Origin: Gammaproteobacteria bacterium
Lineage (GTDB): Bacteria; Pseudomonadota; Gammaproteobacteria; Poriferisulfidales; Poriferisulfidaceae
Direction of reading: 5' to 3'
NCBI GenBank assembly: GCA_026706895.1
Contig: JAPOXW010000004.1
Span: 1 to 64,000, forward strand
DNA length: 64,000 nucleotides
The notes under the pieces were generated by a model. The model had not been told where the DNA came from. It worked only from the letters and a program-made list of their open reading frames with translations, and did not search any database. Position numbers and translations under genes: made by a program. Position 1 is the first letter of the stretch; each line of letters begins with the position of its first letter. Positions 1-9,130 of the stretch are shown here, one piece after another.

Positions 1-3000
1 CCACGCCGCGCCCGAAGCGCGACAGCCACGCCTTCAGCATCCGCTCCGCCGCCAGACTCTCCACGTGCAGCTCCATCCGCGCCGCCGCCGCGCTGGTCAG
101 CGCGTCCTCGCCCGTGCCGTCGCGAACCTTGAACTCGAAGCCCGCGTACGGCCGCCCGCTCTCGCCGGCCAGCGCCTCGAACTCCAGCGCCCCCGCCTCC
201 AGCTGCGTCCGGCTCACCTCGTCCTCCGCCGCCACCGCCTGCCCCGACAGCGTCAGGGCCCCCTTCTCCGGAAGCGTCTCGACCACGATCCCACCCAGCG
301 CGTCGCCGTCCGGATCCCGGTACCTGAAGTCCTCCACCTTGAACGCGTAGCGCTCGCCCGCGCGCAGCCGCACCTCGCTCGGCAGCGCCACCGGCGGGCG
401 GTCGCTGCCGCGGATCGTCAGCGTGTGCGCCGACGGCCGCCCCAGCGTGTAGCCGTCACCCGCCTGAAGCGTCAGCGCCACCGTCTCGTCGCCTTCCGGA
501 TCGCTGTCGTCGGTGATCGTCACCTCGATGGTCGCCGAGCTCGCCCCCTCCGCCACCGCCACGCTGCCGCCCAGCGTCGCGTAGTCCGCGCCCTCCGTCG
601 CCGTGCCGCCCACCGCGTAGGTCAGGGTCAGCGCCCCCGGCGCCGCCCGCGACAGCCGCACTACCACGTCATGCGTCCCGGCGTCCTCCCGCGCGCTCGA
701 CGAGGCGGAGGCGAACGAGACTGACACGCCGCCGGTGGTGCCGGAACCGACCGCCGACCAGGGGCCGTCGCCCTCGGCGTTGCTTGCGCGCACCTGCACC
801 TGGTAGGACGTGCCCGCGCTCAGGCCGGTGATCGTCGCCGAGGTCCCGGTCACGTCCTGCGGGCCGGCGGTGAAGGCGCCGCCGGTGCCCGCGCGGTATT
901 GAAGGTCGTAGCTTGTAATCGTAGGCTTGCCGGCGTTCGCCAGCGCGCTCCAGCTCACGTCCAGGCTGGTGGTCGAGCCCGAGGTCGCCGACACGGTCGG
1001 CGCCGCAGGCGCATCCGGCGGTTCGTTCACGTCCGTCAGGCTGATGGTCACCGCCACGGTGTCGCTGGCGGTGCCGTCACTGGCCCTGATGGTCACGGAG
1101 TAGCCGGACTTCGCCTCGAAGTCGTAGGTCACGCCCGCCTTGGTCTTGATCTGCCGCGCCGAGGCGTCGAAGTCGAACGAGGCCGCATCCGTGCCCTCCA
1201 TGGTGTAGGTCAGGGAATCGCCGTCCGCGTCGGTGGCGGCGGGGACGACCGCGCCGACGTTGGTGTTCGCCGCCGTGTTCTCCGCGATGCTGCGGGTCAG
1301 CGTGGCGTCGGCGAAGACCGGGGCGGCGTTGGTCGCGGTGTTGGTGCTGCCGGAACCGGCCGTGGACCAGGGACTGTCGCCCTCGGCGTTGCTCGCGCGC
1401 ACCTGCACCTGGTAGGCGGTGCCCGCGGCGAGGCCGGTGATCGCGCTTGAGGTGCCGGCCACGTCCTGCGGGCCGGCGGTGAAGGCGCCGGTGGTGCCCG
1501 CGCGGTACTGCAGGTCGTAGTTCGAGATCGCCGGCCGCCCGGCGTTCGCGGGCGCCGTCCAGTTCACGTCCAGGCTGGTGCTCGAGCCCGAGGTCGCCGA
1601 CACGGTCGGCGCCGCAGGTGCCGCCGGCGGTTCATTCACGTCCGTCAGGCTGATGGTCACCGCCACGGTGTCGGTGCCGCCGTTGCCGTCGTCGGCCTTG
1701 ATGGTCACCGAATAGCTAGCCTTCGCCTCGAAGTCGTAGGTCACGCCCGCCTTGGCCGTGATCTGCCGGATCGAGGCGTTGAAGTCGAAGGAGGCCGCGT
1801 CGGTCCCCTCCATGGTGTAGGTCAGGGTGTCGTTGTCCGCGTCGGTGGCGGCGGGGATCACCGCGCCGACGTTGGTGTTCGCCGCCGTGTTCTCCGCGAT
1901 GCTGCGGGTCAGCGTGGCGTCGGCGAACGCCGGGGCATTGTTGGTCGCGGTGTTGGTGCTGCCGGAACCGGCCGTGGACCAGGGGCCGTCGCCCTCGGCG
2001 TTGCTCGCGCGCACCTGCACCTGGTAGGCGGTGCCCGCGGTGAGGCCGGTGATCGTGCTTGAGGTGCCGGCCACGTCCTGCGGGCCGTCGGTGAAGGCGC
2101 CGCTGGTGCCTGCGCGGTACCGCAGGTCGTAGTTCGAGATCGCCGGCCGCCCGGCGTTCGCCGGCGCCGTCCAGCTCACGTCCAGGCTGGTGGTCGAGCC
2201 CGAGGTCGCCGACACGGTCGGCGCCGCAGGCGCATCCGGCGGTTCGTTCACGTCCGTCAGGCTGATGGTCACCGCCACGGTGTCGCTGGCGGTGCCGTCA
2301 CTGGCCCTGATGGTCACGGAGTAGCCGGACTTCGCCTCGAAGTCGTAGGTCACGCCCGCCTTGGTCTTGATCTGCCGCGCCGAGGCGTCGAAGTCGAACG
2401 AGGCCGCATCCGTGCCCTCCATGGTGTAGGTCAGGGAATCGCCGTCCGCGTCGGTGGCGGCGGGGACGACCGCGCCGACGTTGGTGTTCGCCGCCGTGTT
2501 CTCCGCGATGCTGCGGGTCAGCGTGGCGTCGGCGAAGACCGGGGCGGCGTTGGCGGCCTGCAGCAGCTCGACGGTCACGTGGAATCCGAGGGGATAGCCC
2601 CGGATCACCGCTGGCGGGTCCGCCCAGCGATAGTTGTGGTCCACGTCCGTATCCGAGTTGCTCCGTGTCGCAACGCCCAGGCCGAAGGAATGCGTGTCCA
2701 CCTTCAGCGTCAGCTGGGCCAGGCTGGCGGCGGGGAAGTCGCGGTCCAGGGTCAGGTGGAGGCCCGGTGTCTTGCCTTCAGCGGCAGGTTGGCGGCGCCA
2801 TCGGATGCTTTTGACCGTGTAGTTCGTGCTGTCTAGGGTGAACGTCGTGTCGCTCAGGCTGCCGTACGGGTTGTCGAAGGTATTTCCAGAGTCATCACAC
2901 CTATCTGGCACGTCGGCGCAATACCCGCCGGGGTTGGCCGCCACAGCATTAAGATTGTCCCCGTCTCCGAACCCGACCGTCAGCGTCGCGCACCAGGCGT

Positions 3001-3901
3001 TCCCCGAGGTGCAGGCGCGGGCGTCCGCCGCCACCGCCGCCGTCGCCGCGCTGGTCAGCTGCTCGTTGTTGCCGTCGTCGTCCGAGAAGGACACCTTCAC
3101 CTTCAGCTTCTTGCCCTGGTCCGCCGCCGCCAGCACGTAGGTGCTCGAGGTCGCCCCGCTGATGTCGGCCTCGGTCGCGCCGTCCACCCGGATCCACTGG
3201 TAGCTGTAGCTCGGGCTGGTCAGCCCGTCCGGGTCCGAGATCCCGTCGGTCGAGGCGGTCAGCGTCCGCCCCACCTGCGCCACCCCCGTGATCGTCGGCG
3301 CGCCGCTGGCGTTGCCGGTCGGCGGCGTCTTCGCGGCACCGTTGATGCGGATCTTCTTGGATTGAGAGAAACCGCCCCAGTTGCCTGCGCTCCAAGCCGC
3401 ATTCCGGAACAGGCTGGTGTCGGCGATGCTCCAGCCGGCGGCGGCGCCGGCATCCTCGTTGTCCGAGGCCGTGTTTCTAACAGATGTAGAGGTGTGGCCA
3501 GCGTTAGCGTCCACATCAAGCACAAAAAAGTACGTGGTGTTCGCCGCGAGGTCAATGCCGGCGGCCGGCGCCGTGAAGGTCAATACGACGTCCGAACTCT
3601 GCGCGGTGAACGTGGGGTTCGTCAGGGTGCCAGCCAGCGTACCCGGAGCGCCGTTGGAATCGGTATGGATGGTGACGGTAATGTTGTTATTCGATGCCGT
3701 GCTCGTTAGGGAAAATTCCATCTCGACGCTGCTCAGGCTGTAGCCCGCGCTGTTGCTGCCGGTCGTGAACGCCTGGGCATGGTCGTTTCCTAACGATCCA
3801 GCGCTGCCATCTGCCTGACCGAGGTTGCTGACCAGGACCTGCGCCCCGGCACCGGAGGCCCAGCCGAGGGCGGCAAGGCCGAGCAGGGCCGGCGGCAGCA
3901 C
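1..3901 (-). CDS. Large secreted/surface repeat protein (FN3 + cadherin-like repeats + Calx-beta domain), 3' end beyond window start
   Basis: Not in the ORF track because it runs off the edge. One open minus frame was checked at ~19, 2701 and 3901 (first codon base = 1 mod 3). Reads ...RRVLPPALLGLAALGWASGAGAQVLVSNLGQADGS... (signal peptide), TITGVAQVGRTLTASTDGISDPDGL, repeated APVFADATLTRSIAENTAANTNVGAVVPATDADGDSLTYTMEG (cadherin-like) and APTVSATSGSTTSLDVSWTAPANAGRPAISNYDLRYRAG (FN3), then a Calx-beta segment VSFASASSSAREDAGTHDVVVRLSRA. Start uncertain: GTG at 3901, or further upstream through the poly-G tract. Confidence 0.85.
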   Translation of the reverse strand, partial: MLPPALLGLAALGWASGAGAQVLVSNLGQADGSAGSLGNDHAQAFTTGSNSAGYSLSSVEMEFSLTSTASNNNITVTIHTDSNGAPGTLAGTLTNPTFTAQSSDVVLTFTAPAAGIDLAANTTYFFVLDVDANAGHTSTSVRNTASDNEDAGAAAGWSIADTSLFRNAAWSAGNWGGFSQSKKIRINGAAKTPPTGNASGAPTITGVAQVGRTLTASTDGISDPDGLTSPSYSYQWIRVDGATEADISGATSSTYVLAAADQGKKLKVKVSFSDDDGNNEQLTSAATAAVAADARACTSGNAWCATLTVGFGDGDNLNAVAANPGGYCADVPDRCDDSGNTFDNPYGSLSDTTFTLDSTNYTVKSIRWRRQPAAEGKTPGLHLTLDRDFPAASLAQLTLKVDTHSFGLGVATRSNSDTDVDHNYRWADPPAVIRGYPLGFHVTVELLQAANAAPVFADATLTRSIAENTAANTNVGAVVPAATDADGDSLTYTMEGTDAASFDFDASARQIKTKAGVTYDFEAKSGYSVTIRASDGTASDTVAVTISLTDVNEPPDAPAAPTVSATSGSTTSLDVSWTAPANAGRPAISNYDLRYRAGTSGAFTDGPQDVAGTSSTITGLTAGTAYQVQVRASNAEGDGPWSTAGSGSTNTATNNAPAFADATLTRSIAENTAANTNVGAVIPAATDADNDTLTYTMEGTDAASFDFNASIRQITAKAGVTYDFEAKASYSVTIKADDGNGGTDTVAVTISLTDVNEPPAAPAAPTVSATSGSSTSLDVNWTAPANAGRPAISNYDLQYRAGTTGAFTAGPQDVAGTSSAITGLAAGTAYQVQVRASNAEGDSPWSTAGSGSTNTATNAAPVFADATLTRSIAENTAANTNVGAVVPAATDADGDSLTYTMEGTDAASFDFDASARQIKTKAGVTYDFEAKSGYSVTIRASDGTASDTVAVTISLTDVNEPPDAPAAPTVSATSGSTTSLDVSWSALANAGKPTITSYDLQYRAGTGGAFTAGPQDVTGTSATITGLSAGTSYQVQVRASNAEGDGPWSAVGSGTTGGVSVSFASASSSAREDAGTHDVVVRLSRAAPGALTLTYAVGGTATEGADYATLGGSVAVAEGASSATIEVTITDDSDPEGDETVALTLQAGDGYTLGRPSAHTLTIRGSDRPPVALPSEVRLRAGERYAFKVEDFRYRDPDGDALGGIVVETLPEKGALTLSGQAVAAEDEVSRTQLEAGALEFEALAGESGRPYAGFEFKVRDGTGEDALTSAAAARMELHVESLAAERMLKAWLSRFGRGV
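745..2560 (-). repeat. Three tandem ~610-bp (about 203-204 codon) FN3+cadherin repeat units inside the surface protein
   Basis: The motif 'gtggaccagggg/accgccgaccaggggccgtcgccctcggcgttgct' recurs near 750, 1363 and 1975. The cadherin part of the first and third units (~1000-1330 and ~2221-2550) is essentially identical. Confidence 0.85.
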
Positions 3902-4001
3902 GCGCCGCAGCAGGCGGCCGGGGAAGCCCCGGGAGGTTCGTTTGGTCCGGTCAGGCCGGGGCGGAGTGCCCGGCTGGCGGTGGAGAAGATTTCGACCTAG
4001 A

Positions 4002-4015
4002 GGGGGGGGGGGGGG
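4002..4015. repeat. 14-nt poly-G homopolymer (poly-C on the coding strand of the surface protein)
   Basis: Direct read: ...gacctaga GGGGGGGGGGGGGG atttggg...; about 100 nt upstream of GTG 3901. Confidence 0.95.
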
Positions 4016-4275
4016 ATTTGGGCGGACGGGCTCCCGCCCTTCCGGATTACGACATCAGGCCTTAATGCTTCACTTTCCTTAAAATCCATGGAAGAACCAA
4101 CTTTAGCCTGTTCGGGAGAGGGGCAGGAATTGTGCTGCAGCATGTAACAGCCTTCAAATACTGAAGCCTGTGGGAGAGTTGATGGAATCTGGAGAGGATT
4201 TTACAACACGTGAGCCCGTGAGTTTTGCCCAGGCCAAGCCTTGGCACGGAAAATTCTGAAGATCCGTCATCCGCA

Positions 4276-5019
4276 TCACCCCATGAACATGCCTCCGTTG
4301 ACATGGAGGGTCTCGCCCGTCACGTAAACGCCGCCCTCCCCCGCAAGGTAGAGCACTGCGGCGGCTACGTCCTCGGCCATGCCGAGGCGCTGCAGCGGGA
4401 TGCGCTGCCGCAATACTTCCCGCTGCTCGTCCGAAAGTTCCCGGGTCATGTCCGTCTCGATGAATCCAGGTGCAATGCAATTGGCCGTGATGCCGCGCGC
4501 CCCGACTTCCTGGGCCAGTGCCCGGGTGAACCCGACCAGCCCGGCCTTGGTGGAAGCATAGTTGGCCTGTCCCGGGTTGCCGATATAGGCGACCACGGAG
4601 GACAGGTTGATGATGCGCCCGCGCCGGGCCTTGAGCATGCTGCGCAGGCAGCCGCGAGTGAGCTGGAAGACCCCCCGCAGGTTGGTGTTGAGCACATCGT
4701 CCCATTCCTCGTCCTTCATGCGGAGGAGAAGATTGTCCCGGGTAATGCCGGCGTTGTTGACCAAGATGGTCGGCATGCGGTCCTGTTCTCCCAGCCGTGC
4801 GAGCAGCGCATCGATTGAAGCCGGATCCTGCAGTTGGAGGATTTCGCCGGATCCCTGCAATCCGGACTCGCTCAAAAGAGTGCCGACTTGCTGCGCTCCC
4901 TCTTGTGTCGTGGCGGTGCCAGTGACGTAGGCGCCGTTTTCCGCCAGCGCCAAAGCGACGGCTCGACCGATTCCCCGGCTGGCGCCGGTGACCAACGCAT
5001 TCTCACCCTGCATTGCCAA
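4276..5019 (-). CDS. fabG: 3-oxoacyl-[ACP] reductase
   Basis: SDR motifs TGASRGIGRA, NNAG, YASTKAG; C-terminus HVNGGMFMG. Confidence 0.95.
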   Translation of the reverse strand: MAMQGENALVTGASRGIGRAVALALAENGAYVTGTATTQEGAQQVGTLLSESGLQGSGEILQLQDPASIDALLARLGEQDRMPTILVNNAGITRDNLLLRMKDEEWDDVLNTNLRGVFQLTRGCLRSMLKARRGRIINLSSVVAYIGNPGQANYASTKAGLVGFTRALAQEVGARGITANCIAPGFIETDMTRELSDEQREVLRQRIPLQRLGMAEDVAAAVLYLAGEGGVYVTGETLHVNGGMFMG

Positions 5020-5947
5020 TCTCCCCGAGCGCTTGCTCCAAGCTGTCCGGAGATTCCAAACACAAGCCGCGCACCGATTTGCTGATGCGTCTGCCCAGCC
5101 CTGTCAGAATTTTCCCCGGTCCCATTTCAATCTGTACGTCCACGCCGTGCTCCGCCATCCACAGTATACTTTCCGTCCAGCGCACTGGCGAGTAAAGTTG
5201 GCGCTTCAATGCGTCCCGGATCCGTGCCGGGGTAGTCTCCACACTGACATCGACATTGTTGACGACCGGAATTTCCGGGTGCGTGAATTCTACTGCCTCA
5301 AGGGCTTCCGCGTAGCGGTCGACTGCCGGGCGCATCAGACTGGAGTGGGCCGGCACACTGACATCCAACAACATGGCGCGGCGTGCGCCGGCCTCCCGAC
5401 AAGCCTCTGTCGCCCTCTCCACGGCCGAGCGATGCCCGGACAGCACTACCTGCCCAGGTGCGTTGAAGTTCGCGGCTTCGACGACCGCATCTGGAGACGA
5501 TGTTTGCGCACAAATGTCGCGCACCTCGGCATCCCCAAGTCCAAGCACTGCGGCCATGCTGCCGACCCCTGTCTCTACCGCCTGCTGCATCAAGTCACCC
5601 CGCAGACGCACCAGTGGTGCTGCGCTGGAGAATTCCAACGCTCCAGCCGCGACCAAGGCCGAGTATTCCCCGAAGCTATGTCCTGCGAGATAAGCGGGCA
5701 ACGGGCCTCCATGTTGCCGCCACACTCTCCAGATTGAAATTTCCGCGGCCAGCAATACCGGTTGGGAATTTCGGGTTTGATTCAGTTGTTCGGCAGGTCC
5801 TTCGCTGACGAGCTCCCATAAATCCTCGTCCAGTGCCTCGGAGGCTTCCGCAAAGGTTTCTTCGATTTCGGGATGAGCCTCGGCAAGGCTGGCCATCATT
5901 CCAACCTTCTGGGCGCCCTGCCCCGGGAATACACAGGCAAATGTCAT
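5003..5947 (-). CDS. fabD: Malonyl-CoA:ACP transacylase
   Basis: VFPGQGAQKVGM at N-terminus, GHSFGEYSAL active-site motif; overlaps the fabG start. Confidence 0.95.
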   Translation of the reverse strand: MTFACVFPGQGAQKVGMMASLAEAHPEIEETFAEASEALDEDLWELVSEGPAEQLNQTRNSQPVLLAAEISIWRVWRQHGGPLPAYLAGHSFGEYSALVAAGALEFSSAAPLVRLRGDLMQQAVETGVGSMAAVLGLGDAEVRDICAQTSSPDAVVEAANFNAPGQVVLSGHRSAVERATEACREAGARRAMLLDVSVPAHSSLMRPAVDRYAEALEAVEFTHPEIPVVNNVDVSVETTPARIRDALKRQLYSPVRWTESILWMAEHGVDVQIEMGPGKILTGLGRRISKSVRGLCLESPDSLEQALGEIGNAG

Positions 5948-6021
5948 GGCGTGCCTTCTCCTAACTTGTACTTCGATACGACATGACTGATAATGAGCCG
6001 GCCATAATCCGGTGACAAAGC

Positions 6022-6240
6022 ATGCCGAAGGAAGAACATATCGAGATGGAGGGGGTCGTCATCGAGACCCTGCCCAACACTATGTTCCGGGTTGAATTGA
6101 CGAATGGGCATGTGGTCACGGCCCACATTTCCGGCCGAATGCGAAAACATTACATCCGGATCCTGACCGGCGACAAGGTCACCGTCGCACTGACCCCGTA
6201 CGATCTCAGCAAAGGCCGCATCGTTTACCGCACTCGATGA
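6022..6240 (+). CDS. infA: Translation initiation factor IF-1
   Basis: [70 protein letters not shown]; convergent with clpA. Confidence 0.97.
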   Translation: MPKEEHIEMEGVVIETLPNTMFRVELTNGHVVTAHISGRMRKHYIRILTGDKVTVALTPYDLSKGRIVYRTR

Positions 6241-6247
6241 ATATCGG

Positions 6248-8521
6248 CTAGTGCACGGTTTCCGGCACGCTTTCGTCCGCCGGCTCCACAGTCATCCGCA
6301 ATCCTGTCTTGTTCGCCGTCAGGCGAACCATCCCTCCCTCGCTTAGGGCTCCGCCCAGAATTTTGTCCGCCAGCGGAACCCGGATCTGATCCCGCATGAC
6401 CCGCTGCATGCAACGGGCCCCCATCACGGGATCGAATCCCTCGCGGGCAAGCCAGCGGCGAGCCCGGAGATCCGCTTTCAGCCAGATGTTCTGCTCGTGC
6501 AAGGATTCCTGAAGTTCCCCCAGGAGCTTGCCGACCACCGCCAGGATGTTTTCCTCGTCGAGCGGAGCGAACTGGACGGTGGCATCCAGGCGGTTCCGGA
6601 ATTCGGGGGCGAAAACCCGCTCGATCTCCCGCTGAATGTCGGTGGCGTGATCCTGTGGCGTGAAGCCCATGCTGGCGCGACTGGCCTGCCCCGCTCCGAC
6701 ATTGCAGGTCATCATGAGCAGCAGGTTCCGGAAATCCACGGCCCGCCCATTGCTGTCGGTCAGCTTGCCGTAGTCCATGACCTGAAGCAACACGTTCATC
6801 ACGTCCGGATGAGCCTTCTCCACCTCGTCCAACAGCAGCACCGCATACGGGTGCCGCATGACTGACTCGGTCAGCAACCCCCCTTCGTCGTAGCCGATAT
6901 AGCCTGGCGGAGCCCCGATCAGGCGCGCCACCGACTGGCGCTCCATATACTCCGACATGTCGAAGCGCAGCAACTCCACGCCCATCACTTCCGCCATCTG
7001 GCGGCAGACTTCCGTCTTGCCGACCCCGGTCGGGCCGCTGAACAAAAAAGCGCCCATCGGGCGTTGCTCCGGTTTCAGGCGGGCTCGCGAGATCTTGATC
7101 GCCTGAGCCAACTGATCGATGGCTTCGTCCTGTCCGAAGACCAGGCCCTTCAGTTTTCGATCCAGGTCCAGCAGTGCTTTTGCCGAGGATGTGTTGACGC
7201 TGCGTTCCGGGATTCGCGCCATCGTTGCGACTGTGCGTTCGACATCATGCACGTGTACGGCATAGGGTGCCGGGGTCTCCAACTCCAAGCGACAGCCGGA
7301 CCCAGTCTCGTCCATCAGATCAACGGCCTTGTCCGGAAGTTGCCGGTCATGAAGGTATTTGGCGGACAAGTCCACAATCGCCCGGATGACATCTTCGCTG
7401 TAGGTGACCTGGTGGTGTTCCTCGTAACTTTTCTTCAAGCCTTCAAGGATCTGGTAGGTTTCCGCAATAGAAGGTTCCTGTACCTCGATCCGGCGGAATC
7501 GGCGCGCCAAGGCAGAGTCCTGTTCGAAGATCTGCCGGAATTCGCGGTGAGTGGTGGCCCCGATACAGCGAAACCCCTCCGTCGTCAGCAAGGGTTTGAG
7601 TTGGTCGGCGGCATCCATGGCCATACCGGAGGCCGAGCCGGCTCCGACCAACATGTGGATCTCGTCGATGAACAGGATCGTGTCGGGGCGTTTCTTCAGG
7701 TTGTTCAGGAAGTTCTTCATGCGTTCTTCGAAATCCCCACGAAACCGAGTCCCGGCGACGAGATTGCCCACGTTCAGGGAAAGCACCGTCGATGAGGCTA
7801 GGCTCTTCGGGACATCGCCCTGAACGATCCGCCAGGCAAGCCCTTCGGCCAACGCGGTCTTGCCGACCCCTGCCTCGCCAACCAGTACTACGTTATTTTT
7901 CCGTCTCCGCCCCAAGGTCCGGACAATTTGGTTCATCTCATCTTGCCTGCCAATCAGCGCGTCAATCGCTCCCTCCCGCACACGCTCGTTCAGGTCGGTT
8001 GCGCAATGTTCCATGGCAAGCTTGTTGCGCGCCAAAACTTCCATCGGGTCTCTGCCGCGCCGGGATGGCTTCCGGCTTTCCGTATCCTGTGCGCCAAACC
8101 GGACGCGATCCATGCGGACCCGGAATTGCGAGACCTGATCGCGGTCGAGCCCGTGTTTCCGAAGCAGTTGCACCGCATGCGACTGCGGCTCCTCAAAAAG
8201 CATCTCCAACACATGCACGCCGGTGGGCATCTCGAAAATCATCTGGGCGCGTGCCTGTACCCGGCTGACGCTGCGTGTCTCCTCGACCTTCTGCGAGGTG
8301 TTGTTGGTCCGGGGCGTGTGGCGATCGATGAATTCGAGCAATTCATCCTGAAAGACCGACAGGGCGATTTCATGCTCGCGGAAGAGTCCTTGCGCAGTCG
8401 GTTCATTCAGAATCGCGAGGACGACATGCTCCAGAGTCACATAGCCATGCCCGCGATTTCGGGCGAGCTGCCAGATCTCTGACAGCGCACGTTCGAATTC
8501 ATCGCTGAATGCACCGCTCAC
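6248..8521 (-). CDS. clpA: ATP-dependent Clp protease ATP-binding subunit ClpA
   Basis: Two AAA+ modules (GEAGVGKTALAEGLA, GPTGVGKTEVCRQMA), 757 aa, conserved clpA-infA neighbourhood. Confidence 0.95.
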   Translation of the reverse strand: MSGAFSDEFERALSEIWQLARNRGHGYVTLEHVVLAILNEPTAQGLFREHEIALSVFQDELLEFIDRHTPRTNNTSQKVEETRSVSRVQARAQMIFEMPTGVHVLEMLFEEPQSHAVQLLRKHGLDRDQVSQFRVRMDRVRFGAQDTESRKPSRRGRDPMEVLARNKLAMEHCATDLNERVREGAIDALIGRQDEMNQIVRTLGRRRKNNVVLVGEAGVGKTALAEGLAWRIVQGDVPKSLASSTVLSLNVGNLVAGTRFRGDFEERMKNFLNNLKKRPDTILFIDEIHMLVGAGSASGMAMDAADQLKPLLTTEGFRCIGATTHREFRQIFEQDSALARRFRRIEVQEPSIAETYQILEGLKKSYEEHHQVTYSEDVIRAIVDLSAKYLHDRQLPDKAVDLMDETGSGCRLELETPAPYAVHVHDVERTVATMARIPERSVNTSSAKALLDLDRKLKGLVFGQDEAIDQLAQAIKISRARLKPEQRPMGAFLFSGPTGVGKTEVCRQMAEVMGVELLRFDMSEYMERQSVARLIGAPPGYIGYDEGGLLTESVMRHPYAVLLLDEVEKAHPDVMNVLLQVMDYGKLTDSNGRAVDFRNLLLMMTCNVGAGQASRASMGFTPQDHATDIQREIERVFAPEFRNRLDATVQFAPLDEENILAVVGKLLGELQESLHEQNIWLKADLRARRWLAREGFDPVMGARCMQRVMRDQIRVPLADKILGGALSEGGMVRLTANKTGLRMTVEPADESVPETVH

Positions 8522-8674
8522 GGCACCCTCCCCTGCGGTTCGCAGGATCCTTTCGGCACGCTAGCCATTTTGCCTGTCCAGTGCGTCAGCATCAGGATAG
8601 GTGCGCGGAAGTTCGTCATTTACTGGATTTCACTCTATCATATCGGCGATGCGAACCAGCTTTGATTTTTCACC

Positions 8675-9118
8675 ATGGATTGGATGCCTCACCTGACGGT
8701 TGCCGCAATTGCCGAGCGGGGTGGTCGATTCCTGCTGGTTGAGGAACAGGTCAATGGAGAAACGGTCATAAACCAGCCGGCCGGGCACCTGGATGCCAAT
8801 GAAACCCTGATGCAAGGCTGTGCACGGGAGATGCTCGAAGAAGCGGCTTGGGACTTCAACCCGGAGGCTTTGGTCGGCGTCTACCAGTACCTTCTGCCTG
8901 ACTCGCCTCACATGTATCTGCGATTTGCGTTCTGTGGTCGGCTGATCCAGGAATACCCGGACCGGGAACTGGACGACACGATCATCCGGACCGTGTGGAT
9001 GACGCGGGACGAGATTGCCGCCTTGGCAGAGCACCGGCGGCGCAGCCCGATGGTGCTGCAGTGTGTCGACGACTACCTGGCTGGGATTCGGCACCCGCTT
9101 TCGCTCATTTCCTCCTAG
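8675..9118 (+). CDS. nudJ: NUDIX hydrolase, NudJ-like phosphatase
   Basis: NUDIX box region GHLDANETLMQGCAREMLEEAAWD; immediately upstream of mnmA. Confidence 0.85.
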   Translation: MDWMPHLTVAAIAERGGRFLLVEEQVNGETVINQPAGHLDANETLMQGCAREMLEEAAWDFNPEALVGVYQYLLPDSPHMYLRFAFCGRLIQEYPDRELDDTIIRTVWMTRDEIAALAEHRRRSPMVLQCVDDYLAGIRHPLSLISS

Positions 9119-9130
9119 CCGGATTTCGCC

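Noticed and set aside
65-2836. Plus-strand ORFs at 65-724, 899-1450, 1827-2027 and 2579-2836
   Set aside because: Antisense shadows of the minus-strand repeat surface protein; Arg-rich, and the repeated short ORFs mirror the repeat units.
2949-3555. Minus-strand ORFs 2949-3395 and 3259-3555
   Set aside because: Out-of-frame with the signal-peptide/FN3 frame; composition (RRRRRADDHGGG) is typical of frame-shifted readings.
4062-4705. Minus ORFs 4062-4304 and 4154-4705
   Set aside because: The second is an alternate frame of fabG; the first has no recognisable protein character and straddles the fabG 3' end and the intergenic region.
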